From contig CM053026.1 in assembly GCA_028564925.1 (NCBI GenBank), positions 639,983,967 to 640,047,966 on the forward strand: a stretch of DNA of 64,000 nt. Reading direction: 5' to 3'. Under the pieces are notes generated by a model. That model was not told where the DNA came from. It saw nothing but the letters and a program-made list of their open reading frames with translations, and made no database searches. The stretch is from Lithobates sylvaticus (taxonomy: Eukaryota; Chordata; Amphibia; Anura; Ranidae). Both the position numbers and the translations under genes were made by a program. Below, piece after piece: positions 1 through 10,366 of the stretch (positions are counted from its first letter, which is position 1; each line of letters opens with the position of its first letter).

Positions 1-38
1 CCAAAAAAAGAGATCGGAAAAATGTCTTTTAAAGGAAA

Positions 39-2351
39 TTGGGGGGAAAAAGAAAAAAAGCAGAGGGGCGTTTTTTTGGGGTCGGCCCAAAAACCAATGC
101 AACCACAGCAACAGCACCCAAAATACCCGTGATGTTCAGATCACAATCACATTCTCTTCTTCATCCTGCTCCTCCTGCTGAACCTCAGAAAGACAGTCCA
201 ACCACTGCAGTGGATGTGATTCCATCACCAGGCACTGCGGGCAGTGTCATTGGTGCTGGCTGCCGTTCCAGCGTTTGGCTGCATTTCACCAAAATTGGCG
301 TTGGTCAGAAGGCCAAATGCAAGCATTGTGGCAGGGACATCAGCCGGGGCCGAGACATAGGGCATCTCAGCAACAGCGGGATGAACCAGCACATGCGTGT
401 GCACCACCAGGCTGTGCTGTTAGGGGAGAAAATTGTGTCCCCTCCAAACACCAAAAGAGGAACCAATACCAATAGTGGCACCACCACAGCCACCACCATA
501 AGTACCAGCACCACCACCCCACATCCAACCCATACCAGCCACCAGGCCACCCTGGAAGATTTTGGTGGCTTTCACAGTGCAAAAGGAATGTCTCAGGCAC
601 AGGTTAGGAAGATAACACGCCTGATCGGCCAGCTTATTGCAGTTGGAGGAGCACCATTCAATATGGTAGAAGGTGAGCCCTTCAGGCAGTTGATGCAGGC
701 GGTTGCACCACAGTACCGTGTGCCATCACGAAAGACCTTTAGCCAAACTGTGGTGCCAGCCTTATACAGGTCTTGTGTTGGGGTGCTGAAGGACGAGATT
801 AGAAAGGCAGGTGGACAGGCAGTGCACCTGACCACTGACCTGTGGAGTGCATCTAGTGCCCGACACGCCTTCCTGTCCCTGACGGCACATTGGTGGCAGG
901 GCAAGGTGTCATCTGGATCCTCGTCATCAGCACTTGACAAAGAGGGGCACCGTTCTTTTCTCCTGCAAGCTGAGGTGCTTGATGAGAAGCATACAGCGCA
1001 AAATATCCTGCAAGCCCTGCAGAAAATGTTGTTGCAGTGGTTTCAGGCAGACACTGACAGCAACAGCTACAGGATTGGCTATATTGTCACAGACGTAGGC
1101 AGCAACATGGTGAAGGCTGTAAGGCATGTCAGATTTGTGGGTGTGCGCTGCTCAGCCCACCTTCTCCACCAGGTGGTAACCGACAGCTTTCGATTGGTGG
1201 AGGCTAATTCTGGCGGCGATGGAAGGCTGTCCAAAGTGGTGGACTCTTGCCGGAAGATGGCTGGCCACTTCCATCGAAGTGTGAGGGACAGCCACCTCCT
1301 CAGGTTGGAACAGAGGAAGGCAGGCCTTCCAGAACACTGCCTAAAACAGGATGTGGGGACTAGGTGGAATTCAACCCTAGCAATGCTGGAACGCATCCTT
1401 GAACAGCAGAAGGCTCTCCATGCCATGGCCTGCGAACATAATATTGGCATAGAGAGACCTTTAGGCAGGGAGGACTGGGCCATAATTGGGCAGATTGTGG
1501 CAGTCCTCAAACCATTCCTCTCTGTGACAGAACATCTGAGCCGCGAGGATGCCAGCATTGCTAATGTGCTGCCGCTTTTTAACCACCTTCAGAGTAAATT
1601 GGAGCGGTTCATGTCAGCTCAGGAACCTTTGCCTGGTGGTGTCCCTCAACCTGATGTGTTGGCTCTGCTCAACACATTTCTCTTGGAATTGGGCAGGCGC
1701 ACGCAGGATTTGACCGCCTCTTGCCCAGAACTGATGCTGGCTGCCATGTGTGACCCTCGTTGCAATGGCAAAATGGCTGTGCAGTGCAGTGCTCTCACAA
1801 CATGGCGGGACAGACTTATTGACAGGGTGCGTCAGAGGGAAAGGCAGCTAGTAAGGCCGCTAGAGCTGGGAGAGGAGGAAGAGGAGGAAGAAGATATTGA
1901 AAACCCCCTCTCCCATGCAACAGCATCTACTGATTCTGAAGTGAGCAGCAGAGCTCCTGCCAGCGGTCGCGGAGCATCTTCTTCCGTCTTGACTGAGGCA
2001 TTTGACACCCTAATGGGAACCTCCAGCAGCATAGTGCGCCCCAAGAAACGCATTTCATCAAAGGAGGTTGTCATGTCATATTTGTCATCCCCACCAGTGC
2101 ACCCCACCACAGATCCTATGTCTTTTTGGCAGGAGAAGAGCGAGGAGTGGCCTGCCCTCGCAGATATTGCCAAGGAGCTACTGTCCTGCCCTCCAACAAG
2201 TGTCCAGAGTGAGCGGGTGTTTTCTGTGACGGGAAACATCCTGTCACCCCAAAGATCACAGTTGTCCCCCCAGCTAATGGAGCAGTTAGCATTTTTGAAA
2301 ATAAATTTGCCAAAGCTGGGGTACCCCTCCCTTACTCTGGACATTCCTTGA
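39..2351 (+). CDS. hAT transposase with BED zinc finger
   Basis: This open frame of about 770 codons encodes a hAT-superfamily transposase, a nuclear enzyme that cuts out and inserts its own element. A BED zinc finger lies near residues 77-123 (C94, C97, H118, H122/123). The RNase H-like core follows: first acidic residue in TTDLWS (about 267), second in VTDVGSN (about 352), CSAHLLHQVV, then DVGTRWNSTLAML. An acidic run sits near 610. The C-terminal dimerisation region carries SERVFSVTG (about 724), where the family's catalytic glutamate lies. Length is normal for the family. The frame opens at a TTG; the first in-frame ATG is at 132. An ATG at 22 lies in another frame ahead of a G/A homopolymer, so the true start may be upstream and shifted, or in an unseen exon. 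No break is seen after 132. Confidence 0.9.
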   Translation: MGGKRKKAEGRFFGVGPKTNATTATAPKIPVMFRSQSHSLLHPAPPAEPQKDSPTTAVDVIPSPGTAGSVIGAGCRSSVWLHFTKIGVGQKAKCKHCGRDISRGRDIGHLSNSGMNQHMRVHHQAVLLGEKIVSPPNTKRGTNTNSGTTTATTISTSTTTPHPTHTSHQATLEDFGGFHSAKGMSQAQVRKITRLIGQLIAVGGAPFNMVEGEPFRQLMQAVAPQYRVPSRKTFSQTVVPALYRSCVGVLKDEIRKAGGQAVHLTTDLWSASSARHAFLSLTAHWWQGKVSSGSSSSALDKEGHRSFLLQAEVLDEKHTAQNILQALQKMLLQWFQADTDSNSYRIGYIVTDVGSNMVKAVRHVRFVGVRCSAHLLHQVVTDSFRLVEANSGGDGRLSKVVDSCRKMAGHFHRSVRDSHLLRLEQRKAGLPEHCLKQDVGTRWNSTLAMLERILEQQKALHAMACEHNIGIERPLGREDWAIIGQIVAVLKPFLSVTEHLSREDASIANVLPLFNHLQSKLERFMSAQEPLPGGVPQPDVLALLNTFLLELGRRTQDLTASCPELMLAAMCDPRCNGKMAVQCSALTTWRDRLIDRVRQRERQLVRPLELGEEEEEEEDIENPLSHATASTDSEVSSRAPASGRGASSSVLTEAFDTLMGTSSSIVRPKKRISSKEVVMSYLSSPPVHPTTDPMSFWQEKSEEWPALADIAKELLSCPPTSVQSERVFSVTGNILSPQRSQLSPQLMEQLAFLKINLPKLGYPSLTLDIP

Positions 2352-2536
2352 ACTGACTGACTGTCTGCACTCTGCAGCAGAGATGGCCTCTTGGTCTTAG
2401 ACTCTTTAGTTGGACCCTGTCCCTCCCCACAATCAAAGTTTCTTAAATGCCCAAAAAATATTTATACTCATTCAATTGTTGTTCAATGTGCCAAATGTAA
2501 TTATACTAATCCACAAGCTGGTAAACGCTGTGGCCT

Positions 2537-2625
2537 GATGTTCCCCAATGTGCCCCAATAATATGCCATGTGCCCCAGTATGCCCTGATGTGCCCCAATA
2601 TGCCCTGATGTGCCCCAATATGTTT
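2537..2625. repeat. short tandem repeat in the hAT 3' untranslated region
   Basis: Four or so imperfect copies of a ~20-bp unit built on TGATGTGCCCCAATATGCCC lie about 190 bases past the transposase stop. They are probably transcribed in the 3' untranslated region. No function is evident. Confidence 0.7.
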
Positions 2626-2741
2626 GGGTGGGGGAATGGGGAGTTTTTTTGTTTTCTGCCATTGCAGAAGGGAACTAACTACTGTTAAGTTAAGTTATTA
2701 ATAATTTATTGTTGGAGTTGCTTTATGCTTTAGAGAGACCT

Positions 2742-2747
2742 AATAAA
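2742..2747 (+). promoter_or_regulatory. polyadenylation signal of the hAT transposase (AATAAA)
   Basis: AATAAA sits in CCTAATAAACATTTC, about 390 bases after the stop codon, and is followed by a GT-rich stretch, as expected for a cleavage and polyadenylation site. It faces the minus-strand signal some 290 bases downstream, so the two genes are tail to tail. Confidence 0.5.
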
Positions 2748-3029
2748 CATTTCTATGTTCAGTTGTACAGTAGTGTCTGTCACCTTATTCTGTCCTATGT
2801 CTGCCTGGCTACCTTGGATGGGGAATGGGATGGGGCGGGGGACAGAATGTACAGCTCGCTTTGCAACACTCCTTTTGAGTTGCGGAGCAGGCGGAGGAGG
2901 GAACTTTTTATTTCTGTGTCAATGTGGCTTATCACAGTGTGTCTATGTGTCTAGTGTGCTGTAAACATAAACACCTCCCTCAACAAAATCAAGCACTAAA
3001 GACTGCTGGTTTTATTACTTAAAAACAAC

Positions 3030-3035
3030 TTTATT
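3030..3035 (-). promoter_or_regulatory. polyadenylation signal of the Myb/SANT-like gene
   Basis: AATAAA on the minus strand lies about 100 bases beyond the stop codon of the last exon. A second minus-strand AATAAA is at 3011-3016. Either could end the transcript. Confidence 0.45.
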
Positions 3036-3133
3036 TGTACACACAAAATAAAAGTATAAAATAATATATTAGATTTGAACAGAACAAACAAACAAAATAG
3101 CTATGGTCCTGGAGCACGCAGTGGATGCTGGTT

Positions 3134-6100
3134 TCATGATGGAGAGGCTTCTCGGCTGCTCATGGTGGTGGTAGAGCTAGTACCAGGCAATGGAGCATTG
3201 TGTCTGGAAATTGCTTCCAGCAAACATAATTTGCAATGCTCCATTGCCTGGTTCTGTTGTTGGTTGAACCGGACCCACATCCTCTCCATATCATCAGTGT
3301 GGTTTCTGATGGCACGGTGGAGGGTCCGGTTCAACCTACGATTCTCCCTCTGCATTTTTTTTTTTGTTGGCTTTGGCCAGCCTCCATCTCTGTCAGCAGG
3401 ACAGTTGTCTGACTCGGTGTCGGTGGTGGCAACTGCGGCACTGGCTGCTCCTCTAGAGGGTGAGGCAGTGGAGGACGTACAGGGGGGGCAGCTTCCTGTG
3501 GCCCTAGAGTCTGCTTCTGGGCCAAAGGGGTCAGCTCGGTCTCATCCCGGAGCGAAATCCCGTCTGACAGGTCTTGTTGATCTGAAATAGACGAGATAGC
3601 CAATGTTGATGCTAGCATTCAAAGAAATTGATTTCTAGAGATTATAATAAAAACATATTTTATTCCTTTTTATTTTGACATTGTCCTTTAAAAAATAAAT
3701 ACATTTAGTGTAACATATACATATATTCCTATTATAAGGAATGTATTGTAAACATCCTTTGTAATAGAAAAAAACAATGACAGGTCCTCTTTAATGTGAA
3801 ATCTGGGGTCAAAAAGACCTCAGATCTCATATTTACACAAAAATACAATAAAAAATTAATATAAAAAGAAATGTCATATTCTTCTCCCCCACCCAAAAAA
3901 AAACCCCTTTAAGATTGGAGGGCAGAAGTGGACCTGATCGTCTCCACCGCCTCTTTGGCCCCTGATAAAAGTGAACTTGCGGCAAGTCCGCCGCAGTAAC
4001 CAATTTTATCTGAAAGAGGACCGCCCGCTGAAGAAGATACCGGGGTTATGGCAGCTATCTGCTGCCATAACAATGGTGGTCCTCTTCAAACAGCCGACAT
4101 ATAACTGCGGCGGGTGGTCCTTCCTTAAGTTTTTAAGGGAACAGGTTTCTTTTTTTTAAACAAACGCTTTCAATAAAAATAGGTTTGTTTTTCTCTTTAT
4201 AATATATAGCAAATAATTTATTTTCACTACTCTTTTCTAAGTTCCACCCTAGTTACTAACTTACTGTTACTGGTGGCTGTCTGATTGTAGTGGCGTTCAG
4301 ATACTAAGATCAGATGCATTTCCAAATATTGTAGTAATAGAATAAACAATTATAGGTTACAATACTAACAGTGGGGTCTATTTACTAAAGGAAAATACAC
4401 TTTCCACTACAAGTGCACTTGGAAGTGCAGTCGCTGTAGATATGAGGGGGACAGTCATGCAAGGGAAAAAAAACAGAATGTTTGTTTGTACACGATTGGA
4501 AGATAAAATCAGCAGAGCTTCCCCTCAATTCAGAGTTTCTCCTCAGATTTACAGCGACTGCACTTCTGGGGAGGACTTCCCCTCCAGCTGTTTGTAATAA
4601 CAGACAAGCGGCTGCTTAGCCACATTGGTTGTTAAAAAACGGCACCGGACGGGTGATGTCTGCCGCTGCAAGCATCACCCGAGTACAACACCTTGAAGCA
4701 CTATATTGGTAAGTTTGTCAACGATAATTACAAAAAAAGGGGCCACCAATATAATCGGTAGACCCCTAGTTTGGGGTGTGTGCTGTGTGTATGAACTTAA
4801 AAATGGATGGTTGTAGCTTTTTTTATGTGTTTGTGAACTTAGTGTGGATGATGGTGCCTTGTGTCCTTTTTTCTTTATATTGGCAGCTTGCGTATTCTAG
4901 TACTTACGTTGAGGAGAAATGGGGCGTTGCTTCCTGGCAGAAGGAGCTGATGCTGGAGGGTCTGGGATATGGCGGCTCAGGCTTTCTGTTAAAGATAGAA
5001 TAAAGAGTTATGGTAACCACTTCTGGACCAAGCCTATTTATGACAGTTATTGTTTACAATTTAAAATCAAAACTTTTTTCTAGAAAATTACTGAGAACCA
5101 CAAACATTATAATTATATATATATATATGTGCACTGTGTGTGTATTTGCACAGCGGCCTTTCAAAAGCAATTTTAGGTGAGAAATTAACTGAATTAAAAA
5201 TTTTTTTTTACAGTAAATGTATTTAGCCCAATTTTTGGGGATATTGCGATAGTCGATGTTACTCCAAGTAAAATAGATAGATATCGAACATGTTATGGTT
5301 TAAAATTGCAAACGCTCTTGGAATCACGATAAACTACGGTACTTAACTACTTCCCACCCGGCCACTGTACATAGACGGCCGGGTGGGAGCCGTCTACTTC
5401 TGATCTGACGTTCTGGAACGTCCTTCTGAAGTAGAGGGATCGCGCGCGTGCCAGCGCAGTGGCGCGATCCCGATGCGGCCGTGTCACCCGGACACGGCGC
5501 ATCTCGGATCGGCAGGAGGGGTCGGTGATTGGCCCTCCTGATCACATGACGGCCGTGTCGAATCATAGCCGTCATGTGATGTAAACAAACAGCCGTTTGC
5601 TAGGCAATCGGCTCTCCTCTCCTCACACGGAAGTCGTTGGTGAGGAGAGGAGAGCGGATCGCTCCAGCCGGCTGGTGATCAGTGAGTATTAGCTGTTTTT
5701 ACAGCTTTTTACTCACTGATCACCAGTGTAGTGTCCCCACAGTGTAAACACACATGTCCCCAAAACACACATGTCCCCTAATAAAAACACATGTCCCAAA
5801 ATAATAAAAACACATGTCCCTCACATATGTCCCAGTAAAATAACATGTGTCAATGATTATCTGCACACATATGTCCGTGATCACCTGCACACAGTCATCT
5901 GTACATGATCATTTGCGTACATATGTCCGTGATCACGCGAACCAATTATTATACACTTAACGTAATTTTTTTGACCAAAAATATGTAGAAGAATACGTAT
6001 CGGCCTAAACTGAGGGAAAAAAATATTTATTTTTATATTTTTTGGGGATAATTTTTATGACAAACAAAGTAAAAAATATTGATTTTTTTTTTAAAATTGT

Positions 6101-7249
6101 TGCTCTTTTTTGTTTATAGCACAAAAAATAAAAACCGCAAAGGTGATCAAATAAATACCACCAAATACCACCCTATTTGTGTGAAAAAAAAAAAAAAAAA
6201 AAAATACGCCAATTTTGTTTGGGAGCCACGTCGCACGACCGCGCAATTGTCACTTAAAGCGACGCAGTGCCGAATCGCAAAAAGTGCTCTGGTAAGGAAA
6301 GGGGGAAAATCATCGGGGGCTGAAGTGGTTAAATAGATGTTTGTTATTATGTTTGCTTTGTGTTGGTTGGGTAGGTAGTATGTACTCACCACTGCCAGAA
6401 TATTGAGGGGGGGCATGAAGCAGAAGCAGCTGTTCCTGTTCCCTCCTCCACTGATGATGACATTGATCGATCTGGAAAACATGAATGTAAAGCAAAACGT
6501 AAGTCTCACATGCCGTAGTCATAAAAAATATAGTGAGCTGCAAACAACAACCATATAACTGCAATATATAATGATATATTTTATTTTACTCACCAGCTCT
6601 CAGTCTCTGGTGCTTGGCGGCGGATCTGGCACTGGCAGTGCTCACTCCAGGGGGCGGGGCATCTTCGTGAAGTAGGAGGCCATCCTTAAGCTCTGCCTCC
6701 CACTGTCTAAATAAGACAGTCTTGCCTCCTCCAGTGGCCTGCTTCTCAATTTTTTTATGCACAGAGGCCCGACAATCATAAAATCTGCAAATGAAAATAG
6801 TATATTTAGTAAATATACACACGTTAATATTATTTTTATTTTACATGTTACTTTTCTGTGTCTGTCTGTGTCAAATAAATATATTAAATATATTTGTGTT
6901 ACGTTCAAATCAGTTTATTACTCAAAGCCTACTGTGTGTGTTTTTTCACAAATATGAGGTGTGTTCTAAGAGTGATATAATATTTGAATAATTATTACCT
7001 GTGTCTGACACCAGCGGTGGTCCTGCGAACCTTGGACAGGGCATTCACAGAGTCCCGGACTCGATCCCAGGCTGCTGTCTTCTGGGCAGTAGGGACGTTG
7101 AGGCTGAACAATGTGGCCTTGTCCCTCCTAACAGCAGCCACCAGAGCAGCGTTTTCCTGGGGGGTAAAGACTGGCCTTCTTGTTGATGACGTCGTCGTCT
7201 TCTGCTGCTGCTTGCGTTTGGTTCGCTGGTGGTCGCCGGTGTCAGACAT
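3134..7249 (-). CDS. Myb/SANT-like DNA-binding protein of a transposon, five exons
   Basis: The gene runs from ATG at 7249 to a stop at 3136-3134. Exons are 7249-6999, 6784-6594, 6471-6390, 4985 (or 4981)-4908 and 3581-3134, each with GT-AG borders. Exons 1 and 2 join in frame to give AGVRHRFYDCRASVHKK. The Myb/SANT-like fold (NAIF1/Myb_DNA-bind_5 type) starts at RPVFTPQENAALVAAVRR (about residue 25), has its central W in AAWDRVRDSV, and runs into exon 2. Exon 5 is proline- and glutamine-rich, then a coiled-coil-like tail, QRENRRLNRTLHRAIRNH. Two oddities: the CAG acceptor at exon 4 gives TGA at the junction, whereas an AAG 4 nt later keeps the frame to exon 5; and an 11-base A run (3355-3365) separates exon 5 from its tail frame. 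It may be slightly broken. Such genes accompany PIF/Harbinger transposases; none is seen here. Confidence 0.7.
3620..4905. other. intron 4 of the Myb/SANT-like gene, with old repeat sequence
   Basis: No coding signal is seen. The stretch near 4374-4480 begins GGGGTCTATTTACTAAAG and contains AGTGCAGTCGCTGTAGAT, echoed in inverted form as ACAGCGACTGCACTTC near 4552-4567. This suggests an old foldback MITE of about 200 bases. The 3780-4150 part is probably a further repeat but I cannot name it. Confidence 0.4.
5343..6332. mobile_element. piggyBac-like TTAA MITE (TTAACTACTTCCC type)
   Basis: The element is bounded by TTAA at 5343-5346 and 6329-6332. Ends are TTAACTACTTCCCACCC and, on the other strand, TTAACCACTTCAGCCCC. 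No transposase is present, so movement would need a piggyBac enzyme in trans. It lies in intron 3 of the Myb/SANT-like gene and includes an A run near 6182-6203. It also holds a G-rich inverted stretch near 5370-5700, giving foldback potential. Confidence 0.75.
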
Positions 7250-7611
7250 CTCATCTTCTGATGTGGGGGGGGGGGCATACGCCTCTTTTTTTGGCCATGC
7301 TCCCGCTCCACTCCACTTCCATGGCCATGCTCCCTTCCACTCTTCATCTCCTCTTCACGCCTCCTGTCCCCTCCGCGCTTCCTCTCCCTGTGCCCTCCGC
7401 GCTTCCTCTCCCTGTGCCCTCCGCGCTTCCTCTCCCCTCTACTACGCTTCCTCTCCCTGTCCTCTCTACTACGCTTCCTCTTCTCCTACTCTTCCCTCCT
7501 CTCTCCTCAACCCCCCACTGATCCTCCTCTCACCCCCACTCCAGTCCCCTCAACTCCTGTGCTCCCCTCCACTCCTGTGCTCCCCTCCACCCCCTGACCC
7601 TCCACTCCTCT

Positions 7612-7789
7612 CTCCTCCACTCTTCTCCCCTCCACTCATCCGGCGCTCCCCTGCACTCATCCGATCCCCTCCACTCATCCGGCGCTCCCCTCCACTCATC
7701 CGATCCCCTCCACTCATCCGGCGCTCCCCTCCACTCATCTGATCCCCTCCACTCATCCGGCGCTCCCCTCCACTCATCCGACCCCCTGA
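7612..7789. repeat. minisatellite CCCCTCCACTCATCCG
   Basis: About ten copies of an 18-bp unit, alternating CTCATCCGGCGCTCCC and CTCATCCGATCCCCTCC so that the true period is about 36 bp, lie upstream of the start of the Myb/SANT-like gene. The flanking 7300-7610 is also strongly pyrimidine-rich. It probably forms the leader or promoter of that gene. The long open frames here are a by-product of the skewed bases. Confidence 0.75.
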
Positions 7790-8129
7790 GTCCTCTCCAC
7801 TCTCACTCACAACAACAACTTTCAAACCAACACTCTCACTCACACATACATTCTCACTCCCAGACATTCTAATTCCACACAAATCACAAATTCAGTCCAC
7901 ACAAAAACAACAACCACAACTCCAACAATACCACTCTCTCTGCTCTCAGTCTCTGCTCTGCTCTCTGCTCTTCTCTCTCTCTGTTCCTCCCTCACTACAC
8001 TACAGTCACACTGAGTCACACGGTCTCTCTAAATTACATCCAGGGGCCGGCCTCTCAAAACTACATCCAGGGGCAGAGACTATAGGCACATGTCAAAAAC
8101 GAAAGTAAAGAATAAACGAGATTTCGAAT

Positions 8130-9050
8130 AGTTACGAATAACAGCGATGTATTAGAAAAGTACGAATCCATTCGAAGCATGCAGCGCCGCAGCGCCACTG
8201 TGTCAGACATGTAAATTTACGAATCAACGACCAAAAAGAAAAAAGTTACGAATGTACGAATCCATTCGAAGCGCGTTAGACAGCGCCATTGTGAGAGAGT
8301 GAGAGACACGTAAAATGACGAATCAGTAAACCAAAAAAAAAAAAGTTACGAATCCATTCGAAGCACGTTAGACATCGCTATTGTGAGAGAGAGACACGTA
8401 AAATGACACATCAACAAACAAAAAAAAGTAACGAATTTGAGAATCCATTCGAAGCACGTTAGGCAGCGCCATTGTGAGAGAGTCCGAGAGACACGTAAAA
8501 TGACGAATCAACAAACAAATAAAAAAAGTTACGAATCCATTCGAAGCACGTTAGACAGTCACAGCGCAATTGTGAGAGAGAGACACGTAAAATGACAGAT
8601 CAACAAACAAAGAAAAGTAACGAATTTAAGAATCCATTCGAAGCACGTTAGGCAGCACCATTGTAAGAGACACGAAAAATGACGACTCAACAAACAAAAA
8701 AAGTTACGAATGTACGAATCCATTCGAGGCACGTTAGACAGGGCCATTGTGAGAGAGACACGTAAAATGACAAATCAACAAACAATAAAAAGTAACGAAT
8801 TTAAGAATCCATTCGAAGCACGTTAAGCATAAGCAGCGCCATTTTAAGAGACACGGAAAATTACGAATCAACAAACAAAAAAAAAAAGTTACGAATGTAC
8901 GAATACATTCGAAGCACGTTAGACAGCGCCATTGTAAGAGAAAGAGAGACATGTAAAATGACCAATCAACAAACCCAAAAAAGTAACGAATTTACGAATC
9001 CATTAGAAGCACGTTAGGCATAGGCAGAGCTATTGTCTACACAGTACACA
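8130..9050. repeat. tandem array of ~92-bp CGAA/TTCG units in dimers
   Basis: Ten copies centred on GAATCCATTCGAAGCACGTT occur near 8165, 8261, 8350, 8441, 8533, 8630, 8716, 8806, 8905 and 8997. Each continues as TTAGACAGCGCCATTGTGAG and GACACGTAAAATGACGAATC. Two versions alternate: one preceded by AAGTTACGAAT with TTAGACAGC, the other preceded by AGTAACGAATTT with TTAGGCAGC. The higher-order period is therefore about 185 bp. The position, just inside the proposed terminus, makes it a subterminal repeat where a transposase or Myb-type protein could bind. Confidence 0.85.
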
Positions 9051-9079
9051 CACACAATAGACTGTTGTTATGCAACCTT

Positions 9080-9269
9080 AATACGTTTTCGGATATTATT
9101 CGTAGAGTGTCGCTATTCGTTAACCAAATTAACGATTCTTACGATTCGTACGAAATCCGTATTTCGTACGAATCCGAATTAAATTCCGTATACGAAACAC
9201 GAATTACGAATTTTTTCGGATACGAAATAAAACGAAACGAAACGTATTTTTTGACGGATCGCATGACTA
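9080..9269. repeat. CpG-rich terminal zone of the hAT-type element
   Basis: Overlapping short palindromes of TTCGTACGAA and TACGAATCCG type fill about 170 bases and end in CGAAACGAAACG and then GCATGACTA. This is unlike the AT-rich DNA beyond 9270. It is read as the element's right inverted repeat; the matching left end is not in the window, so the call cannot be closed. Confidence 0.5.
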
Positions 9270-9551
9270 CTAAATGCGAGGGGAGAAGGTGAAAGGGAAA
9301 AAAAGGGACTTTTTTTTAAGCGGTTAACAAGGAGTGAATTGATAATGCGAAACCTGTATCTAGTGCGAGGGGGGATATTCCCCAGGAGGAAGGGAGAAGA
9401 TGGTAAGGTCTCCCAGAAAGTCGCTCAACAGCTTATTCTACATTATCACCAATGTGTCATTAACAATGGAGGCAGTAATCAATATCTACAGTACTCTACG
9501 ACAAAGTGAGGGTAATGCCACGTACAAACTGAAGGCCATGCTGCAATATAT

Positions 9552-9921
9552 TGTCCTGGAAATTTATAGATAGGCAACTCCTATCTTCATATTGATTAGT
9601 GGTTCCAAATTAATAATAACTACTGCAGTAGGGAACAGACACAAAAGATACGCTCAGCATCTTTCCAAATAACCGTTCTCCTTTATTATGACGCAATTCA
9701 GGGGTTTTATACACATGATTACGTAGGTATCACATTAATATTACAATTGTTCATTTATGGTAACAAGGGGCGTATCATAGGCAGGCTTATTCTAATCAGG
9801 ACTCAAAAGAATGTAAACATGTACTGAAAACATTATTAGTGCCGTGTGCACAGTGAGGGCAGTGTGCAATACATACAAAATAGAATACAATTATATACAG
9901 AACTTACAAATTTCCATTACA
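9552..9921 (-). repeat. 3' LTR of the ERV
   Basis: This is a 370-bp LTR. Read on the minus strand it starts TGTAATGGAAATTTG and ends CCTGGACA-like at TTCCAGGACA. It contains TATAAAACCCC and, further on, AATAAA, the expected promoter and polyadenylation signals. Confidence 0.9.
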
Positions 9922-10366
9922 GTCTCCCCTCTTTTGATCAATATTTTGATCACTAACCATACCTGCTATCACCTTTAACCTGGAACCTCCACACACTTAG
10001 GTGGAGGTAGTCCTGGCCAAAGAGGCAAAAACTCCATTGTGGAGAAAATAATAGCTGAGCAGCTTTTTTCATTTTTTCATTGTGAAAAACAAATGATTGA
10101 TAAGACATATTTACAGAGTACTGGCTGTACACTCCTGTGGCCAGAATGACCTTCTAGCTTAATGTTGGTATGCTGACTTATCAGCAATATGTAAACACAG
10201 ACAATTCTACAAAAAATGGAAGAGGTACAAAAGACAAATATGACTTCAACATGGCTAAACTACTTTTCAAATATATATCCCTTACAATTAAAGTAATTGA
10301 ATCAATAAAGTACCCTAGACTGTTATTGCAAGAGGGAAACAAATCAAACTCAGAGATTTCTTTAAT

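Larger units (their letters stand above)
1..9269 (+). mobile_element. hAT-type DNA transposon, left end outside the window, with two convergent genes
   Basis: This stretch reads as one large element whose left end lies before the window. It carries a hAT transposase on the plus strand, a Myb/SANT-like gene on the minus strand facing it, a C-rich leader minisatellite, a tandem CGAA/TTCG array, and a CpG-rich terminal zone that ends near 9269. Read from the outside, the end begins TAGTCATGCGATCCG, which resembles hAT ends of the TAGNNATG type. The 8 bases after it, CTAAATGC, would be the target duplication. A TTAA element sits in one intron of the minus-strand gene. That both genes belong to one element is inferred from convergent layout, close polyadenylation signals and the lack of any other transposase nearby. 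Confidence 0.55.

Noticed and set aside
6984-7742. A 252-codon open frame and others rich in Pro, Arg and Ser
   Set aside because: They follow the CCCCTCCACTCATCCG minisatellite and oppose the first exon of the Myb/SANT-like gene.
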